DNA of 31,189 nt, taken from JBBQSF01 sp038214085. Lineage in GTDB: Bacteria; Bacteroidota; Bacteroidia; Bacteroidales; CG2-30-32-10. The stretch is taken from the NCBI GenBank assembly GCA_038214085.1, contig JBBQSF010000018.1, positions 1 to 31,189 on the forward strand, written 5' to 3'. Below, piece after piece: positions 22,276 through 31,011 of this stretch (positions are counted from its first letter, which is position 1; the number at the start of each line of letters is the position of its first letter). Under the pieces are notes generated by a model. That model had not been told where the DNA came from, searched no databases, and was given only the letters and a program-made list of their open reading frames with translations. The position numbers and the translations under genes were made by a program.

Positions 22276-24645
22276 ATGATTCAAAAAAAAATCAGTATTC
22301 TCATAATCTTATTACTCGCCAGTTATATGGGATTTTCGCAGACAAAGCATACAATTAGTGGCTACGTTCGTGAATCAGGGTCTCAAGAGTTATTAATCGG
22401 GGTGAATATTTATTCTCCTAAATTAAAAGTTGGAACTTCATCCAATACTTTTGGGTTTTATTCCATAACATTACCGGATGACAGTATGGATATTGTTTAT
22501 TCGTATGTTGGTTACCAAACTCAAATGAAAAAAATAAGCCTCGACAAAGATATTTCAATAAACATTGAACTTTCGTCGTCTGTTAATTTATCTGAAGTAG
22601 TTATTTCTGCTGAAAGGCAGGAAAAAATTTCAGAATCTACCAAAATGAGTACTATTGATATACCGATAATGCAAATAAAAAACATTCCGAGTTTATTGGG
22701 CGAAAAAGATGTTTTTAAGGTTCTGCAGTTGATGCCCGGTGTACAGAAAGGATCTGAAGGCAACAGTGGAATATACGTAAGAGGAGGCGGACCCGACCAA
22801 AACTTAATTATACTCGATGATGCCACTGTGTACAATGCAAACCATTTATTCGGTTTTTTTTCCGTGTTTAATGGCGACGCCCTTAAAAGTGTTGAATTGA
22901 CCAAAGGAGGCTTTCCTGCCCGTTACGGAGGGCGACTGTCGTCGGTTATTGACATGAACATGAAAGAGGGGAATAAGGAAAAATTAACCGGAGAAGCAGG
23001 TATCGGGCTTATTTCATCGCGTCTTACTCTGGAAGGACCTATTATTAAAAACAAATCATCATTTATTGTTTCAGGAAGGCGTACCTATATTGATATGCTT
23101 ATTCGTCCGTTTTTAAATGCCGAAAATGGCATTGCAGGATATTATTTTTACGATTTTAATGCCAAAGCAAACTATGATTTTGGCGATAAGGACAAGATCT
23201 ATCTAAGTGGTTATTTTGGACGTGACAAGTTTGGCATTAAGCAAATCAATGATAATTATTCTATGGAAAGTGGGCTCTTTTGGCAAAATGCCACTTCAAC
23301 TGCAAGATGGAACCATCTTATCAATAATAAATTATTCCTGAACACATCGTTAATTTTCAGCGATTACACCTTAAGTATAAAATCAAATGAAAAATACGGT
23401 AACGACAAATACGAATTGCTTTATAAATCAGGGATACAGGATATAGGAATCAAGTCAGACTTTTATTACGCCAAAAATCCAAATCATTTGTTTCGATTTG
23501 GAGGTATTGTATATCACCACCATTTCACACCCAGTGCTTTTGTGATTAAGGACTCGTACAATAATCTTGCTGAAAACAAAGCAAAATACATCAACTCTAT
23601 TGAATCGGGAATTTATATTGAAGACGAAGTAAAAATAAACGCAAGGATTAAAGTAAACGCAGGGTTGCGGATATCAGATTTGTATAGCGAAAAGAAAAAC
23701 TATATTAATCCCGAACCCCGCTTTTCAGGAAACTACAAACTGAGCGACAATTTATCATTCAAACTTTCCTATGCGATTATGAATCAATATATCCACTTGC
23801 TTTCAAACACTGGTATCGGACTTCCAACAGATTTATGGGTTCCAGCGACAAACAAAACCAAGCCCCAGCAATCCCAACAAATTGCAGGAGGTTTTGCCAG
23901 AGATTTTATACCTCAAAATTTCACACTTAGCATTGAAGGTTATTACAAAGCATCAAAAAACATTATATCATATAAAGAAGGAGCAAGTTTTTTAGGTATT
24001 GACGATCCTTCAAACGGCGATATTATTTCGTGGGAAGACAATATTACGTCTGGAAAGAGCTGGTCGTATGGCGGAGAGTTTTTGCTTCAGCGCAAAACAG
24101 GAAAATTATCGGGCTGGATTGGTTATACTTTGTCATGGACAAAACTCCAGTTCGACGAACTCAATTCCGGGAAAGAATTCTGGGCTAAATACGACAGAAG
24201 GCATGACATTTCTGTTGTTATTATTTACAAACCCAAAAAGAATATTACCCTTTCAGCAACATGGGTTTATGGTACAGGCAATGCAATCAGTTTGCCACTA
24301 GGAGAACAACCTATTGCTACTCATGATTTGATCCAAAACAATCCCAATGAAAGCAATCCTTATGTCAATGATTACTTACCTACACTTCCTTATTATGGCG
24401 AAAAAAACAGTTTCAGGATGAAAGCATACCACCGAGCCGATATCGGAATTCAATTTCATAAAACCCACAAATGGGGCGAACGCACTTTTGAGCTTGGCTT
24501 TTACAACCTCTATAACCGAAAAAATCCATTCTTTTATTTCTCAAGAGATGAAATAATACCGGGCACCAACAAATATGACCGTAAGCTCAAACAAGTTTCT
24601 ATTTTCCCAATCATCCCTTCGGTAAGCTGGACATTTAAATTCTAA
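22276..24645 (+). CDS. TonB-dependent receptor with carboxypeptidase-regulatory-like N-terminal domain
   Basis: 789 residues. A signal peptide ends near GFSQ (about 22). Next comes a carboxypeptidase-D regulatory-like beta domain (about 24-105, ISGYVRESGSQELLIGVNIY), then the plug (about 130-230, with VLQLMPGVQKGSEGNSGIYV, RGGGPDQNLIILDD and KGGFPARYGGRLSSVIDM), then a 22-strand-type barrel to the C-terminal SVSWTFKF. The terminal Phe suits BAM assembly. It imports a ligand across the outer membrane using TonB energy. The partner is DUF4249 rather than SusD, so a glycan substrate is not implied. ATG of the partner is five bases after its stop. Substrate is unknown. Confidence 0.94.
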   Translation: MIQKKISILIILLLASYMGFSQTKHTISGYVRESGSQELLIGVNIYSPKLKVGTSSNTFGFYSITLPDDSMDIVYSYVGYQTQMKKISLDKDISINIELSSSVNLSEVVISAERQEKISESTKMSTIDIPIMQIKNIPSLLGEKDVFKVLQLMPGVQKGSEGNSGIYVRGGGPDQNLIILDDATVYNANHLFGFFSVFNGDALKSVELTKGGFPARYGGRLSSVIDMNMKEGNKEKLTGEAGIGLISSRLTLEGPIIKNKSSFIVSGRRTYIDMLIRPFLNAENGIAGYYFYDFNAKANYDFGDKDKIYLSGYFGRDKFGIKQINDNYSMESGLFWQNATSTARWNHLINNKLFLNTSLIFSDYTLSIKSNEKYGNDKYELLYKSGIQDIGIKSDFYYAKNPNHLFRFGGIVYHHHFTPSAFVIKDSYNNLAENKAKYINSIESGIYIEDEVKINARIKVNAGLRISDLYSEKKNYINPEPRFSGNYKLSDNLSFKLSYAIMNQYIHLLSNTGIGLPTDLWVPATNKTKPQQSQQIAGGFARDFIPQNFTLSIEGYYKASKNIISYKEGASFLGIDDPSNGDIISWEDNITSGKSWSYGGEFLLQRKTGKLSGWIGYTLSWTKLQFDELNSGKEFWAKYDRRHDISVVIIYKPKKNITLSATWVYGTGNAISLPLGEQPIATHDLIQNNPNESNPYVNDYLPTLPYYGEKNSFRMKAYHRADIGIQFHKTHKWGERTFELGFYNLYNRKNPFFYFSRDEIIPGTNKYDRKLKQVSIFPIIPSVSWTFKF

Positions 24646-24650
24646 AAAAA

Positions 24651-25484
24651 ATGAAAACTCTATATTTTATCCTGACCCTTGCTATTATAACCTTCACTTC
24701 GTGCGAACAAATGATTTCGGATGTGGAAATACCTGAAAATATTACTAAACAAAAGCTGGTAATAATATCATATGTCTCTCCGGAAGACAGTATTATTAAA
24801 GTCAAACTTTACCAATCTGTCGCCTATTTCAATAATTCCGGAATTAACACAGAAGATTTTCTTGTTACAGATGGCACAATAATACTTTCCGATGGGACTA
24901 ATACCAAGCAGTTCTATTATGATAACACAACCAGACAATACAGTTGCACCGACAATAGTTTTAAAGTGCAAGGAGGAGTTGAATACACTATTGACGTTAG
25001 CACACCTGATGGAAAAACCAACAGTGCCAAATGCAATGTAATTTCCTATAAAGTTGGCGATTTTTCTATTGAAATTTTTGACTCAATTGTTGATGGGGAA
25101 TATTCTTACGGACAAACAGAATATATTTTAGATATTACAATACCGGATATTCCCAATCAGAAAAACTATTATCGTTTGTTGGCATATAATTCGGAAGATA
25201 CGACTAACTTTTATCCTTCGCTTGACGAATTTGTTACCGACGAACACCTTGATGGGCAAAATATAAAAATCAGAGTCCATACGTATCAAATGGACACCAC
25301 AAAAGTACTCGATGTTTATTTACTGACATGCGACCAAGCCTACTACGAATATCATCAGTCGGTATGGTACAATAACGGTGAATCGCCATTTACCGAACCA
25401 TCGCCTATTTATTCAAACACCGAAAATGGAATGGGCGTTTTTTGCAGTTATCGCTGGATTAAGAAAACCTTGATGCTAAAATAG
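24651..25484 (+). CDS. DUF4249 family lipoprotein
   Basis: 277 residues. A lipoprotein signal ends at Cys18 (ITFTSCEQ). The mature part begins with VEIPENITKQKLVIISYVSP, then an Ig-like beta region (VTDGTIILSDGTNTKQF, VQGGVEYTIDVSTPDGK), and ends in a SNTENGMGVFCSYRW block typical of DUF4249. Members are regularly coded next to TonB-dependent receptors of Bacteroidota and are thought to sit on the outer membrane as a receptor accessory. Function is unproven. It follows the receptor by five bases and ends convergent with the minus-strand lipoprotein gene, 41 bases away; no terminator is clear between them. Confidence 0.88.
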   Translation: MKTLYFILTLAIITFTSCEQMISDVEIPENITKQKLVIISYVSPEDSIIKVKLYQSVAYFNNSGINTEDFLVTDGTIILSDGTNTKQFYYDNTTRQYSCTDNSFKVQGGVEYTIDVSTPDGKTNSAKCNVISYKVGDFSIEIFDSIVDGEYSYGQTEYILDITIPDIPNQKNYYRLLAYNSEDTTNFYPSLDEFVTDEHLDGQNIKIRVHTYQMDTTKVLDVYLLTCDQAYYEYHQSVWYNNGESPFTEPSPIYSNTENGMGVFCSYRWIKKTLMLK

Positions 25485-25525
25485 GGTATTCATATCCAAA
25501 TAACTCAGCCAAGTATAACACATCG

Positions 25526-26083
25526 CTATTTTTTCTGTCTTCTGGCTTTCTTTAAAGGAACCAATCCTTCGTTACCACTGTCGAGGGCAAGTTTCCAATT
25601 TCCGGCAGCATCTTTTTTCCATATTGAAACATAGGTTCCTGATGAGCGGATTGGATTTCCTTTAGGGCCAGTGCCAGACAGTTCATACACGCCATAGGTA
25701 TATCCCAGTTCGCCTGATTTTGCAACGTAAGCATCTGATGGTTTCCATTGCATGCTCATATTTGAAGTTTTTTTATTGCTTAAAAGTTTTACAACAGAAT
25801 CCTTACCAACTATGGGATTATGTTTTGGGCGAAGCAATACACCATCATCACTAATGTAATTGATAAAAGCATCATTGATTCCATTTTTCACGCTGTAAGC
25901 AGAAAAAGCACTGTCGATGCGCATCAATTCTAGCGCGCTTTTTGAAGAATCAACTGCAATCAGAGGCTTATTTTCATTGGTGCTGATTGTTGTGTCTTTT
26001 TTTCTTTTGCTGCCACAGGATAAAATTGCTGTTAGTGTAAAAATTGCAATTCCAACCTGAATTATTTTCCTATTCGTTGCCAT
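25526..26083 (-). CDS. NTF2-like (DUF4440/SnoaL-type) lipoprotein
   Basis: 185 residues from ATG 26083 (MATNRKIIQVGIAIFTLTAI), which gives a lipoprotein signal with Cys23 (AILSCGS). The frame is open to 26206, but the added 41 residues are the secA tail read in another frame and would spoil the signal. The mature domain (about 50-175, ALELMRIDSAFSAYSVKNGI through GTYVSIWKKDAAGNWKLALD) has the cone-shaped NTF2-like pattern of DUF4440 proteins, which bind or process small ligands in varied ways. Role here is unknown. Its start overlaps the secA end by 14 bases, so it is probably translated from the secA transcript. Confidence 0.85.
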   Translation of the reverse strand: MATNRKIIQVGIAIFTLTAILSCGSKRKKDTTISTNENKPLIAVDSSKSALELMRIDSAFSAYSVKNGINDAFINYISDDGVLLRPKHNPIVGKDSVVKLLSNKKTSNMSMQWKPSDAYVAKSGELGYTYGVYELSGTGPKGNPIRSSGTYVSIWKKDAAGNWKLALDSGNEGLVPLKKARRQKK

Positions 26084-29000
26084 GACAATTTTTGAATTTT
26101 TTTCCGCTTCCGCATGGGCAAGGGTCGTTACGACCAACTTTTTTCTCAACACGAACAGGTTCAGCTCTCCTTTCCTGAGGCTGGCTTCCGCCTCCTGAAG
26201 CCACATCTGTTCTGCCTGTTTGTAGCTTGCTCATGTCAGTACGCTCAGGTACTTTAGCTTCCTGAACATTCTCTGAATCGTTCAATGGAATGTTCCCTTT
26301 AAACAAGAATGAAATTATGTCCTTGTTTACTTTCTGAATCATTTGCTTAAACAGTTCGAAAGATTCAAATTTATAAATAAGTAAAGGGTCTTTTTGTTCA
26401 TAGGTTGCATTCTGCACGGATTGCTTCAAATCGTCAAGTTCGCGAAGATGTTCTTTCCATTCATCATCGATAATAGCAAGGGAAAGACCTTTTTCAATAG
26501 CTATAGTAATCTCTCTACCTTTACTATCATAAGTTTTGCGGATATTTGCAAGCACCTGCATGGTTTTTAAGCCGTCAGTTATAGGTACCGCAATGTTTTC
26601 ATATTTATTTAAATGGTTTTCGAATATATCCTTGATAATAGGGAATACTTTTTCACTGGTATATTCTGTTTTTTCTTTATAGCCCTTAGAAATCAATTCA
26701 TACAAATTGTCGGAAATTTCTTCCGTTTTAAGATAAAAGAAATCTTTTTCATCCACATTGGGTTCAATACCAAACACCTTAATCATTTCAAGGGTGAATC
26801 CTTCGTAATCACGCAGTTCCTGATATTCGTTTACAATGTTTTCGGCAACATCGTACATCATATTTGCAATGTCGATAGACAAGCGGTCGCCATAAAGTGC
26901 ATGACGGCGCTTGGTGTAAATAACATCACGCTGAGAGTTCATAACGTCATCGTATTCGAGCAAACGTTTACGAACGCCAAAGTTGTTTTCTTCCACTTTT
27001 TTCTGAGCACGCTCAATAGCCTTGGTAATCATGGAATGCTGGATCATTTCGCCATCCTTTAAACCCATACGATCCATAAGGCTGGCAATACGATCAGAGC
27101 CAAACAAGCGCATTAAATCATCTTCTAGTGAAACGAAAAATTGCGAAGAACCGGGGTCACCCTGCCTACCTGAACGTCCGCGCAACTGACGGTCAACACG
27201 ACGCGATTCGTGGCGTTCTGTTCCAATAATAGCAAGTCCGCCTGCTTCAGGAACTCCAAATCCCAACTTAATATCCGTACCACGACCGGCCATATTTGTT
27301 GCAATAGTAACCGTTCCGGGTTTACCGGCTTCAAGAACAATTTCTGCTTCACGCTGATGCAATTTTGCATTCAATACATTGTGTTTGACATTACGTAATT
27401 TCAGCATCTTGCTGAGCAATTCAGAAATCTCTACAGAAGTTGTACCAACAAGAACAGGGCGTTTTGCCTCAACAAGAGTTTGAATTTCGGCAATTACTGC
27501 GTTATATTTCTCACGTTTGGTTTTGTAAATAAGATCCTGCATATCCTTACGGATTACCTTACGATTTGTAGGAATTACCACCACATCCAGTTTGTAGATA
27601 TCCCAGAATTCACCGGCTTCAGTTTCCGCAGTACCCGTCATACCTGCAAGTTTGGTGTACATCCGGAAATAATTCTGTAAAGTAATTGTTGCATATGTTT
27701 GAGTTGCAGCTTCAATTTTCACGTTTTCCTTTGCTTCAATCGCCTGATGCAAACCTTCGGAATATCTACGACCTTCGAGAATACGGCCTGTCTGTTCGTC
27801 AACAATCTTAATTTTATTGTCCATTACCACATATTCCACATCATTTTCGAAAAGTGCATACGCTTTAAGCAATTGGTTTACGGTGTGAATACGGTCTGAT
27901 TTTATCGAGAAATCCTGAAGCATCTCGCTCTTTTTGGCAATTTTATCCTGAGGAGAAAGACTTGATTTTTCCATTTCGGCAATGCCTGCACCTATATCGG
28001 GCATGATAAAGAACTTTGAGTCATCAGTAAATGAAGTAATATAGTCGATTCCTTTGTCGGTAAGCTCAATGGTATTGTTTTTTTCTTCTATAACAAAATA
28101 AAGTTCATCAGTAACAACATGCATATTTTTATTTTGCTCAGCCATATAAAAATTTTCTGTTTTCTGCATCATGGCTTTCATTCCCGACTCGCTTAAAAAC
28201 TTTATGAGGGCTTTATTTTTAGGCAATCCTTTAAAAGAACGCAATAACAAAAGTGAACCTTTTTTTTCATTTTCAGGTTTTGAAGTGTCAGAAAGCAGGC
28301 TCTTGGACTCAGCAAGAATAGTTGTTACCAGTTGTCTTTGTGCCTGATAAACTTTTTCAACCATAGGTTTCAAACCAAAGTATTCTTGTTTGTCGCCTTT
28401 GGGAGTAGGTCCGGAAATAATAAGTGGCGTACGAGCATCATCAATTAAAACCGAGTCAACCTCATCAACAATGGCATAATTGTGAGGTCGCTGCACGAGT
28501 TCTTCTATGCTACGCGACATATTATCACGAAGGTAATCAAACCCAAATTCATTATTGGTTCCAAAAGTAATATCAGCAAGGTAAGCATTGCGGCGTGCAT
28601 CAGAATTGGGTTCATGCTTGTCGATACAATCTACTTTTAAGCCATGAAATTCGTATAATACACCCATCCATTCGGAGTCGCGTCGGGCAAGATAGTCGTT
28701 TACAGTAACAATATGAACGCCTTTTCCGGTAAGCGCATTCAGATACACAGGAAGGGTTGCAACAAGTGTTTTCCCTTCCCCAGTAGCCATTTCGGCAATT
28801 TTTCCCTGATGCAGTATGATACCACCAATTAGCTGAGTATCGTAATGAACCATATCCCAGGTAACAGTATTTCCTCCAGCGATCCAACTGTTATGAAATA
28901 AAGCTTTATCTCCTTTAATTTCAACATGAGGCTTTGTTGCAGCCATATCGCGATCCATTTGAGAAGCTGTAACTTCCACTATTGTGTTTTCCTTGAAACG

Positions 29001-29360
29001 TAGAGCCGTTTCCTTCATAACAGCAAATGCTTCAGGAAGAATATCTTTAAGCGCTTCTTCTGATTTTATCTTAGATTCCTTAGTAAGTCGGTCAATAGAG
29101 CGATAGATATCTTCTTTTTCTTCATTTTCAATTTCATAATCGTTTTCGAGGCGTGATTTCAACCCGCTGATTTCATTTTCCTCCACAGCCACAAAGTCGG
29201 CAATGTGTTGTTTAAATTCGGCAGTTTTAGCCCGCAATTCATCATTGCTAAGGTTTTTAATAATTTGATATGCTTCAAAAATTTTATCCGCCAGAGGAGT
29301 AACTTCTTTCATATCTCTGTCGGCTTTACTTCCGAACAATTTTTTCAATGATGACAGCAT
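26070..29360 (-). CDS. secA: Preprotein translocase ATPase SecA
   Basis: 1096 residues, longer than the 901 of E. coli but usual for Bacteroidota, with extra helical sequence at about 60-110 and 330-400. Walker A is GEGKT (194-198). The DEAD-like box is IVDEVDSVLIDDARTPLI, and the second motor domain has TNMAGRGTDIKLG and RQLRGRSGRQGDPG. The preprotein cross-linking, scaffold and wing regions are followed by a C-terminal zinc motif CPCGSGKKFKNCHG that binds SecB or ribosomes. SecA drives secretory proteins through SecYEG. It has its own promoter at 29389-29396. A small lipoprotein gene overlaps its 3' end. Confidence 0.98.
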   Translation of the reverse strand: MLSSLKKLFGSKADRDMKEVTPLADKIFEAYQIIKNLSNDELRAKTAEFKQHIADFVAVEENEISGLKSRLENDYEIENEEKEDIYRSIDRLTKESKIKSEEALKDILPEAFAVMKETALRFKENTIVEVTASQMDRDMAATKPHVEIKGDKALFHNSWIAGGNTVTWDMVHYDTQLIGGIILHQGKIAEMATGEGKTLVATLPVYLNALTGKGVHIVTVNDYLARRDSEWMGVLYEFHGLKVDCIDKHEPNSDARRNAYLADITFGTNNEFGFDYLRDNMSRSIEELVQRPHNYAIVDEVDSVLIDDARTPLIISGPTPKGDKQEYFGLKPMVEKVYQAQRQLVTTILAESKSLLSDTSKPENEKKGSLLLLRSFKGLPKNKALIKFLSESGMKAMMQKTENFYMAEQNKNMHVVTDELYFVIEEKNNTIELTDKGIDYITSFTDDSKFFIMPDIGAGIAEMEKSSLSPQDKIAKKSEMLQDFSIKSDRIHTVNQLLKAYALFENDVEYVVMDNKIKIVDEQTGRILEGRRYSEGLHQAIEAKENVKIEAATQTYATITLQNYFRMYTKLAGMTGTAETEAGEFWDIYKLDVVVIPTNRKVIRKDMQDLIYKTKREKYNAVIAEIQTLVEAKRPVLVGTTSVEISELLSKMLKLRNVKHNVLNAKLHQREAEIVLEAGKPGTVTIATNMAGRGTDIKLGFGVPEAGGLAIIGTERHESRRVDRQLRGRSGRQGDPGSSQFFVSLEDDLMRLFGSDRIASLMDRMGLKDGEMIQHSMITKAIERAQKKVEENNFGVRKRLLEYDDVMNSQRDVIYTKRRHALYGDRLSIDIANMMYDVAENIVNEYQELRDYEGFTLEMIKVFGIEPNVDEKDFFYLKTEEISDNLYELISKGYKEKTEYTSEKVFPIIKDIFENHLNKYENIAVPITDGLKTMQVLANIRKTYDSKGREITIAIEKGLSLAIIDDEWKEHLRELDDLKQSVQNATYEQKDPLLIYKFESFELFKQMIQKVNKDIISFLFKGNIPLNDSENVQEAKVPERTDMSKLQTGRTDVASGGGSQPQERRAEPVRVEKKVGRNDPCPCGSGKKFKNCHGNE

Positions 29361-29388
29361 TGTTTAATCTTTTAATTTGTACAATTGA

Positions 29389-29396
29389 CAAAGGTA
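29389..29396 (-). promoter_or_regulatory. -7 promoter motif of secA
   Basis: Minus-strand TACCTTTG, exact TAnnTTTG, 28 bases upstream of the secA ATG; same octamer as the dapF operon. Farther upstream (29397-29527) no gene is present, but there are two dyads, TTTTCCGGAAAA (29474-29485) and ACTGAC/GTCAGT (29499-29515). Confidence 0.55.
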
Positions 29397-29527
29397 AATA
29401 AATTGGGTTTAAATAGCAGAAAAATCAGGTTAACAATTTTGCGACCAATGAAAAAAAATGTCAACAATGATGCTTTTCCGGAAAAATCACATTCTTTTAC
29501 TGACTATTCGTCAGTTATTATACAAAG

Positions 29528-29556
29528 CAAAAAAAAAGCTTTCGTTTCCGAAAGCT
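29528..29556 (-). terminator. Rho-independent terminator of the DUF2795 gene
   Basis: On the minus strand: AGCTTTCG, loop GAAA, CGAAAGCT (29537-29556), then nine T (29528-29536). A perfect 8-base stem with a GNRA tetraloop and T-run, 11 bases past the DUF2795 stop. Confidence 0.92.
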
Positions 29557-29566
29557 CAATGGGTTA

Positions 29567-29788
29567 TTAATACTCATCTTCGTGGAAGAAAAAATCTTCT
29601 TTTGTGGGATAATCAGGCCAGATGTCTTCAATGCTTTCATAAACATCACCTTCATCCTCGATTTCCTGCAAATTTTCAATGACTTCTAGTGGTGCTCCTG
29701 ATCTAATCGCAAAATCGATCAATTCATCTTTGGTAGCAGGCCAGGGTGCATCTTCTAATTTTGAGGCTAATTCGAGAGTCCAATACAT
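29567..29788 (-). CDS. DUF2795 family small protein
   Basis: 73 residues, acidic. The sequence MYWTLELASKLEDAPWPATK then DELIDFAIRSGAPLEVIENL matches the short DUF2795 family: one helical domain with the APWPATKDELIDFAIRSGAP core, then an acidic tail (DIWPDYPTKEDFFFHEDEY). It has no signal or membrane segment. The family is common in Bacteroidota and its role is unknown; its fold suggests nucleic-acid or protein binding but this is a guess. It is a one-gene unit with a near-consensus promoter and a strong terminator, so it is likely well expressed. Confidence 0.9.
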   Translation of the reverse strand: MYWTLELASKLEDAPWPATKDELIDFAIRSGAPLEVIENLQEIEDEGDVYESIEDIWPDYPTKEDFFFHEDEY

Positions 29789-29817
29789 TATTTTTCTATG
29801 TTAGGTTAATTTTTTTG

Positions 29818-29847
29818 CAAAAATATACTTTTTAACAGAAATGTCAA
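29818..29847 (-). promoter_or_regulatory. Promoter of the DUF2795 gene (-33 TTG, -7 TATTTTTG)
   Basis: Minus strand: TTG at 29847-29845, a 19-base spacer, then TATTTTTG at 29825-29818. Same elements and spacing as the acyltransferase promoter at 5447-5476. Leader of about 20-25 bases. Confidence 0.65.
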
Positions 29848-29971
29848 GAAAAAAATGAGAAAGCTATCAACATACATTTTTTATAGTGTTTGCAAGGAGT
29901 GTAGCACCTTATTAATAATTTTTTCTGAATTTTTCAGTTGAACACTTTCTTTTATTATTGATTAATGTGCT

Positions 29972-29979
29972 TACATTTG
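29972..29979 (+). promoter_or_regulatory. -7 promoter motif of apbE
   Basis: TACATTTG exactly matches TAnnTTTG, 21 bases before ATG 30001. A possible Met codon at 29965 lies upstream of it and cannot be the start. No -33 at standard spacing. The rest of the 29848-29971 spacer shows nothing else. Confidence 0.5.
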
Positions 29980-30000
29980 CCGATTGCTAAAAAATTACTT

Positions 30001-31008
30001 ATGAAAACTGGAAAATATTACGTTTTAATAACATTTGCCTTACTGGCAATTTTTAGTTCATGCAAAAAAGCTGAATTGGTAAAATTTTCGGGCAAAGCCC
30101 AGGGTACAACTTACAGTATTTCGTATTATGAAAAGAGTGGTATTAATTATCAAACAGAAATTGACTCGCTGCTTTCTTCTTTCGATAGAACAGCATCTAT
30201 TTACGATTCCATGTCAATAATTGAAAAAATAAACCACAATATTGATGTTGAAATTAATGATGATTTCAGAAATATTTTCAATACATCCATTCGCATTTCT
30301 GCTGAAACCGATGGAGCTTTTGATATTACTGTTGGACCTCTTGTTAATGCTTTTGGCTTTGGTGCAAAAAAAGGTGAATCTATTGACAGCGCTCTGATTG
30401 ATTCATTAAGGCAATTTGTGGGATATAAAATGGTTTCAATAAAAGGCAATAAATTGCTTAAACAAAAACCGGGAATTATAATCGATTTTAATGCAATAGC
30501 ACAAGGATATTCCGTTGATATGGTTTCAAAATTCTTAGAAAGCAAAGGAATTGATCGTTATCTTGTTGAAATTGGCGGAGAAGTTTATGCAAAAGGAAAA
30601 AAAGACGAAGGGAAATACTGGATGGTAGGCATTGAAAAGCCTATTGACAACAATACGGACCGTGTGCTGAAAGCCAAGGCGAAGCTTGAGAACAAAGCAT
30701 TGGCGACATCAGGAAATTACAGGAAGTTTTATATTAAGAATGGTATTCGCTATTCGCATACAATTGATCCCAAGACTGGTTATCCCGTTAAACACAGCAT
30801 GTTAAGTGCTTCGGTATTTGCCGGAAATTGTAACGATGCCGATGCTTATGCAACATCTTTTATGGTAATGGGATTAGAAAAAGCGAAAATATTTTTATCT
30901 AAACATTCCGAACTTGAGGCTTATTTAATTTATAGCGACGAAAAAGGAAATATAAAGACATATGAAACCGATGGTTTAAAAGATATTGTAGAAGAAACAG
31001 AAGAGTAA
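30001..31008 (+). CDS. apbE: FAD:protein FMN transferase (ApbE), lipoprotein
   Basis: 335 residues from ATG 30001, which opens a lipoprotein signal (MKTGKYYVLITFALLAIFSS then Cys21). The 12 extra residues from an earlier Met are upstream of the promoter. ApbE motifs are GKAQGTTYSISYY, ETDGAFDITVGPLVNAFGFG, IDFNAIAQGYSVDMVSKFL, VEIGGEVYAKGK and the SGNYRKFY/HTIDPKTGYP block, ending in NCNDADAYATSFMVMG, which carries metal-binding acidic residues. It attaches FMN from FAD to Thr or Ser of exported flavoproteins such as Na+-NQR or Rnf subunits, on the periplasmic side. No target gene is in the window. It ends three bases from the convergent methyltransferase gene. Confidence 0.95.
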   Translation: MKTGKYYVLITFALLAIFSSCKKAELVKFSGKAQGTTYSISYYEKSGINYQTEIDSLLSSFDRTASIYDSMSIIEKINHNIDVEINDDFRNIFNTSIRISAETDGAFDITVGPLVNAFGFGAKKGESIDSALIDSLRQFVGYKMVSIKGNKLLKQKPGIIIDFNAIAQGYSVDMVSKFLESKGIDRYLVEIGGEVYAKGKKDEGKYWMVGIEKPIDNNTDRVLKAKAKLENKALATSGNYRKFYIKNGIRYSHTIDPKTGYPVKHSMLSASVFAGNCNDADAYATSFMVMGLEKAKIFLSKHSELEAYLIYSDEKGNIKTYETDGLKDIVEETEE

Positions 31009-31011
31009 ATT

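Noticed and set aside
25485..25525. Terminator between the DUF4249 gene and the NTF2-like lipoprotein gene
   Set aside because: I looked for a hairpin with a T-run in this convergent spacer and found none.
26613..27062. 149-codon plus-strand frame opposite secA
   Set aside because: It lies wholly antisense to the conserved SecA coding sequence, is rich in Phe/Ile/His as expected of a reversed frame, and has no recognisable domain or promoter.
29458..29682. 74-codon plus-strand frame across the DUF2795 terminator and gene
   Set aside because: Runs through a strong terminator and antisense to a recognised gene; composition is not protein-like.
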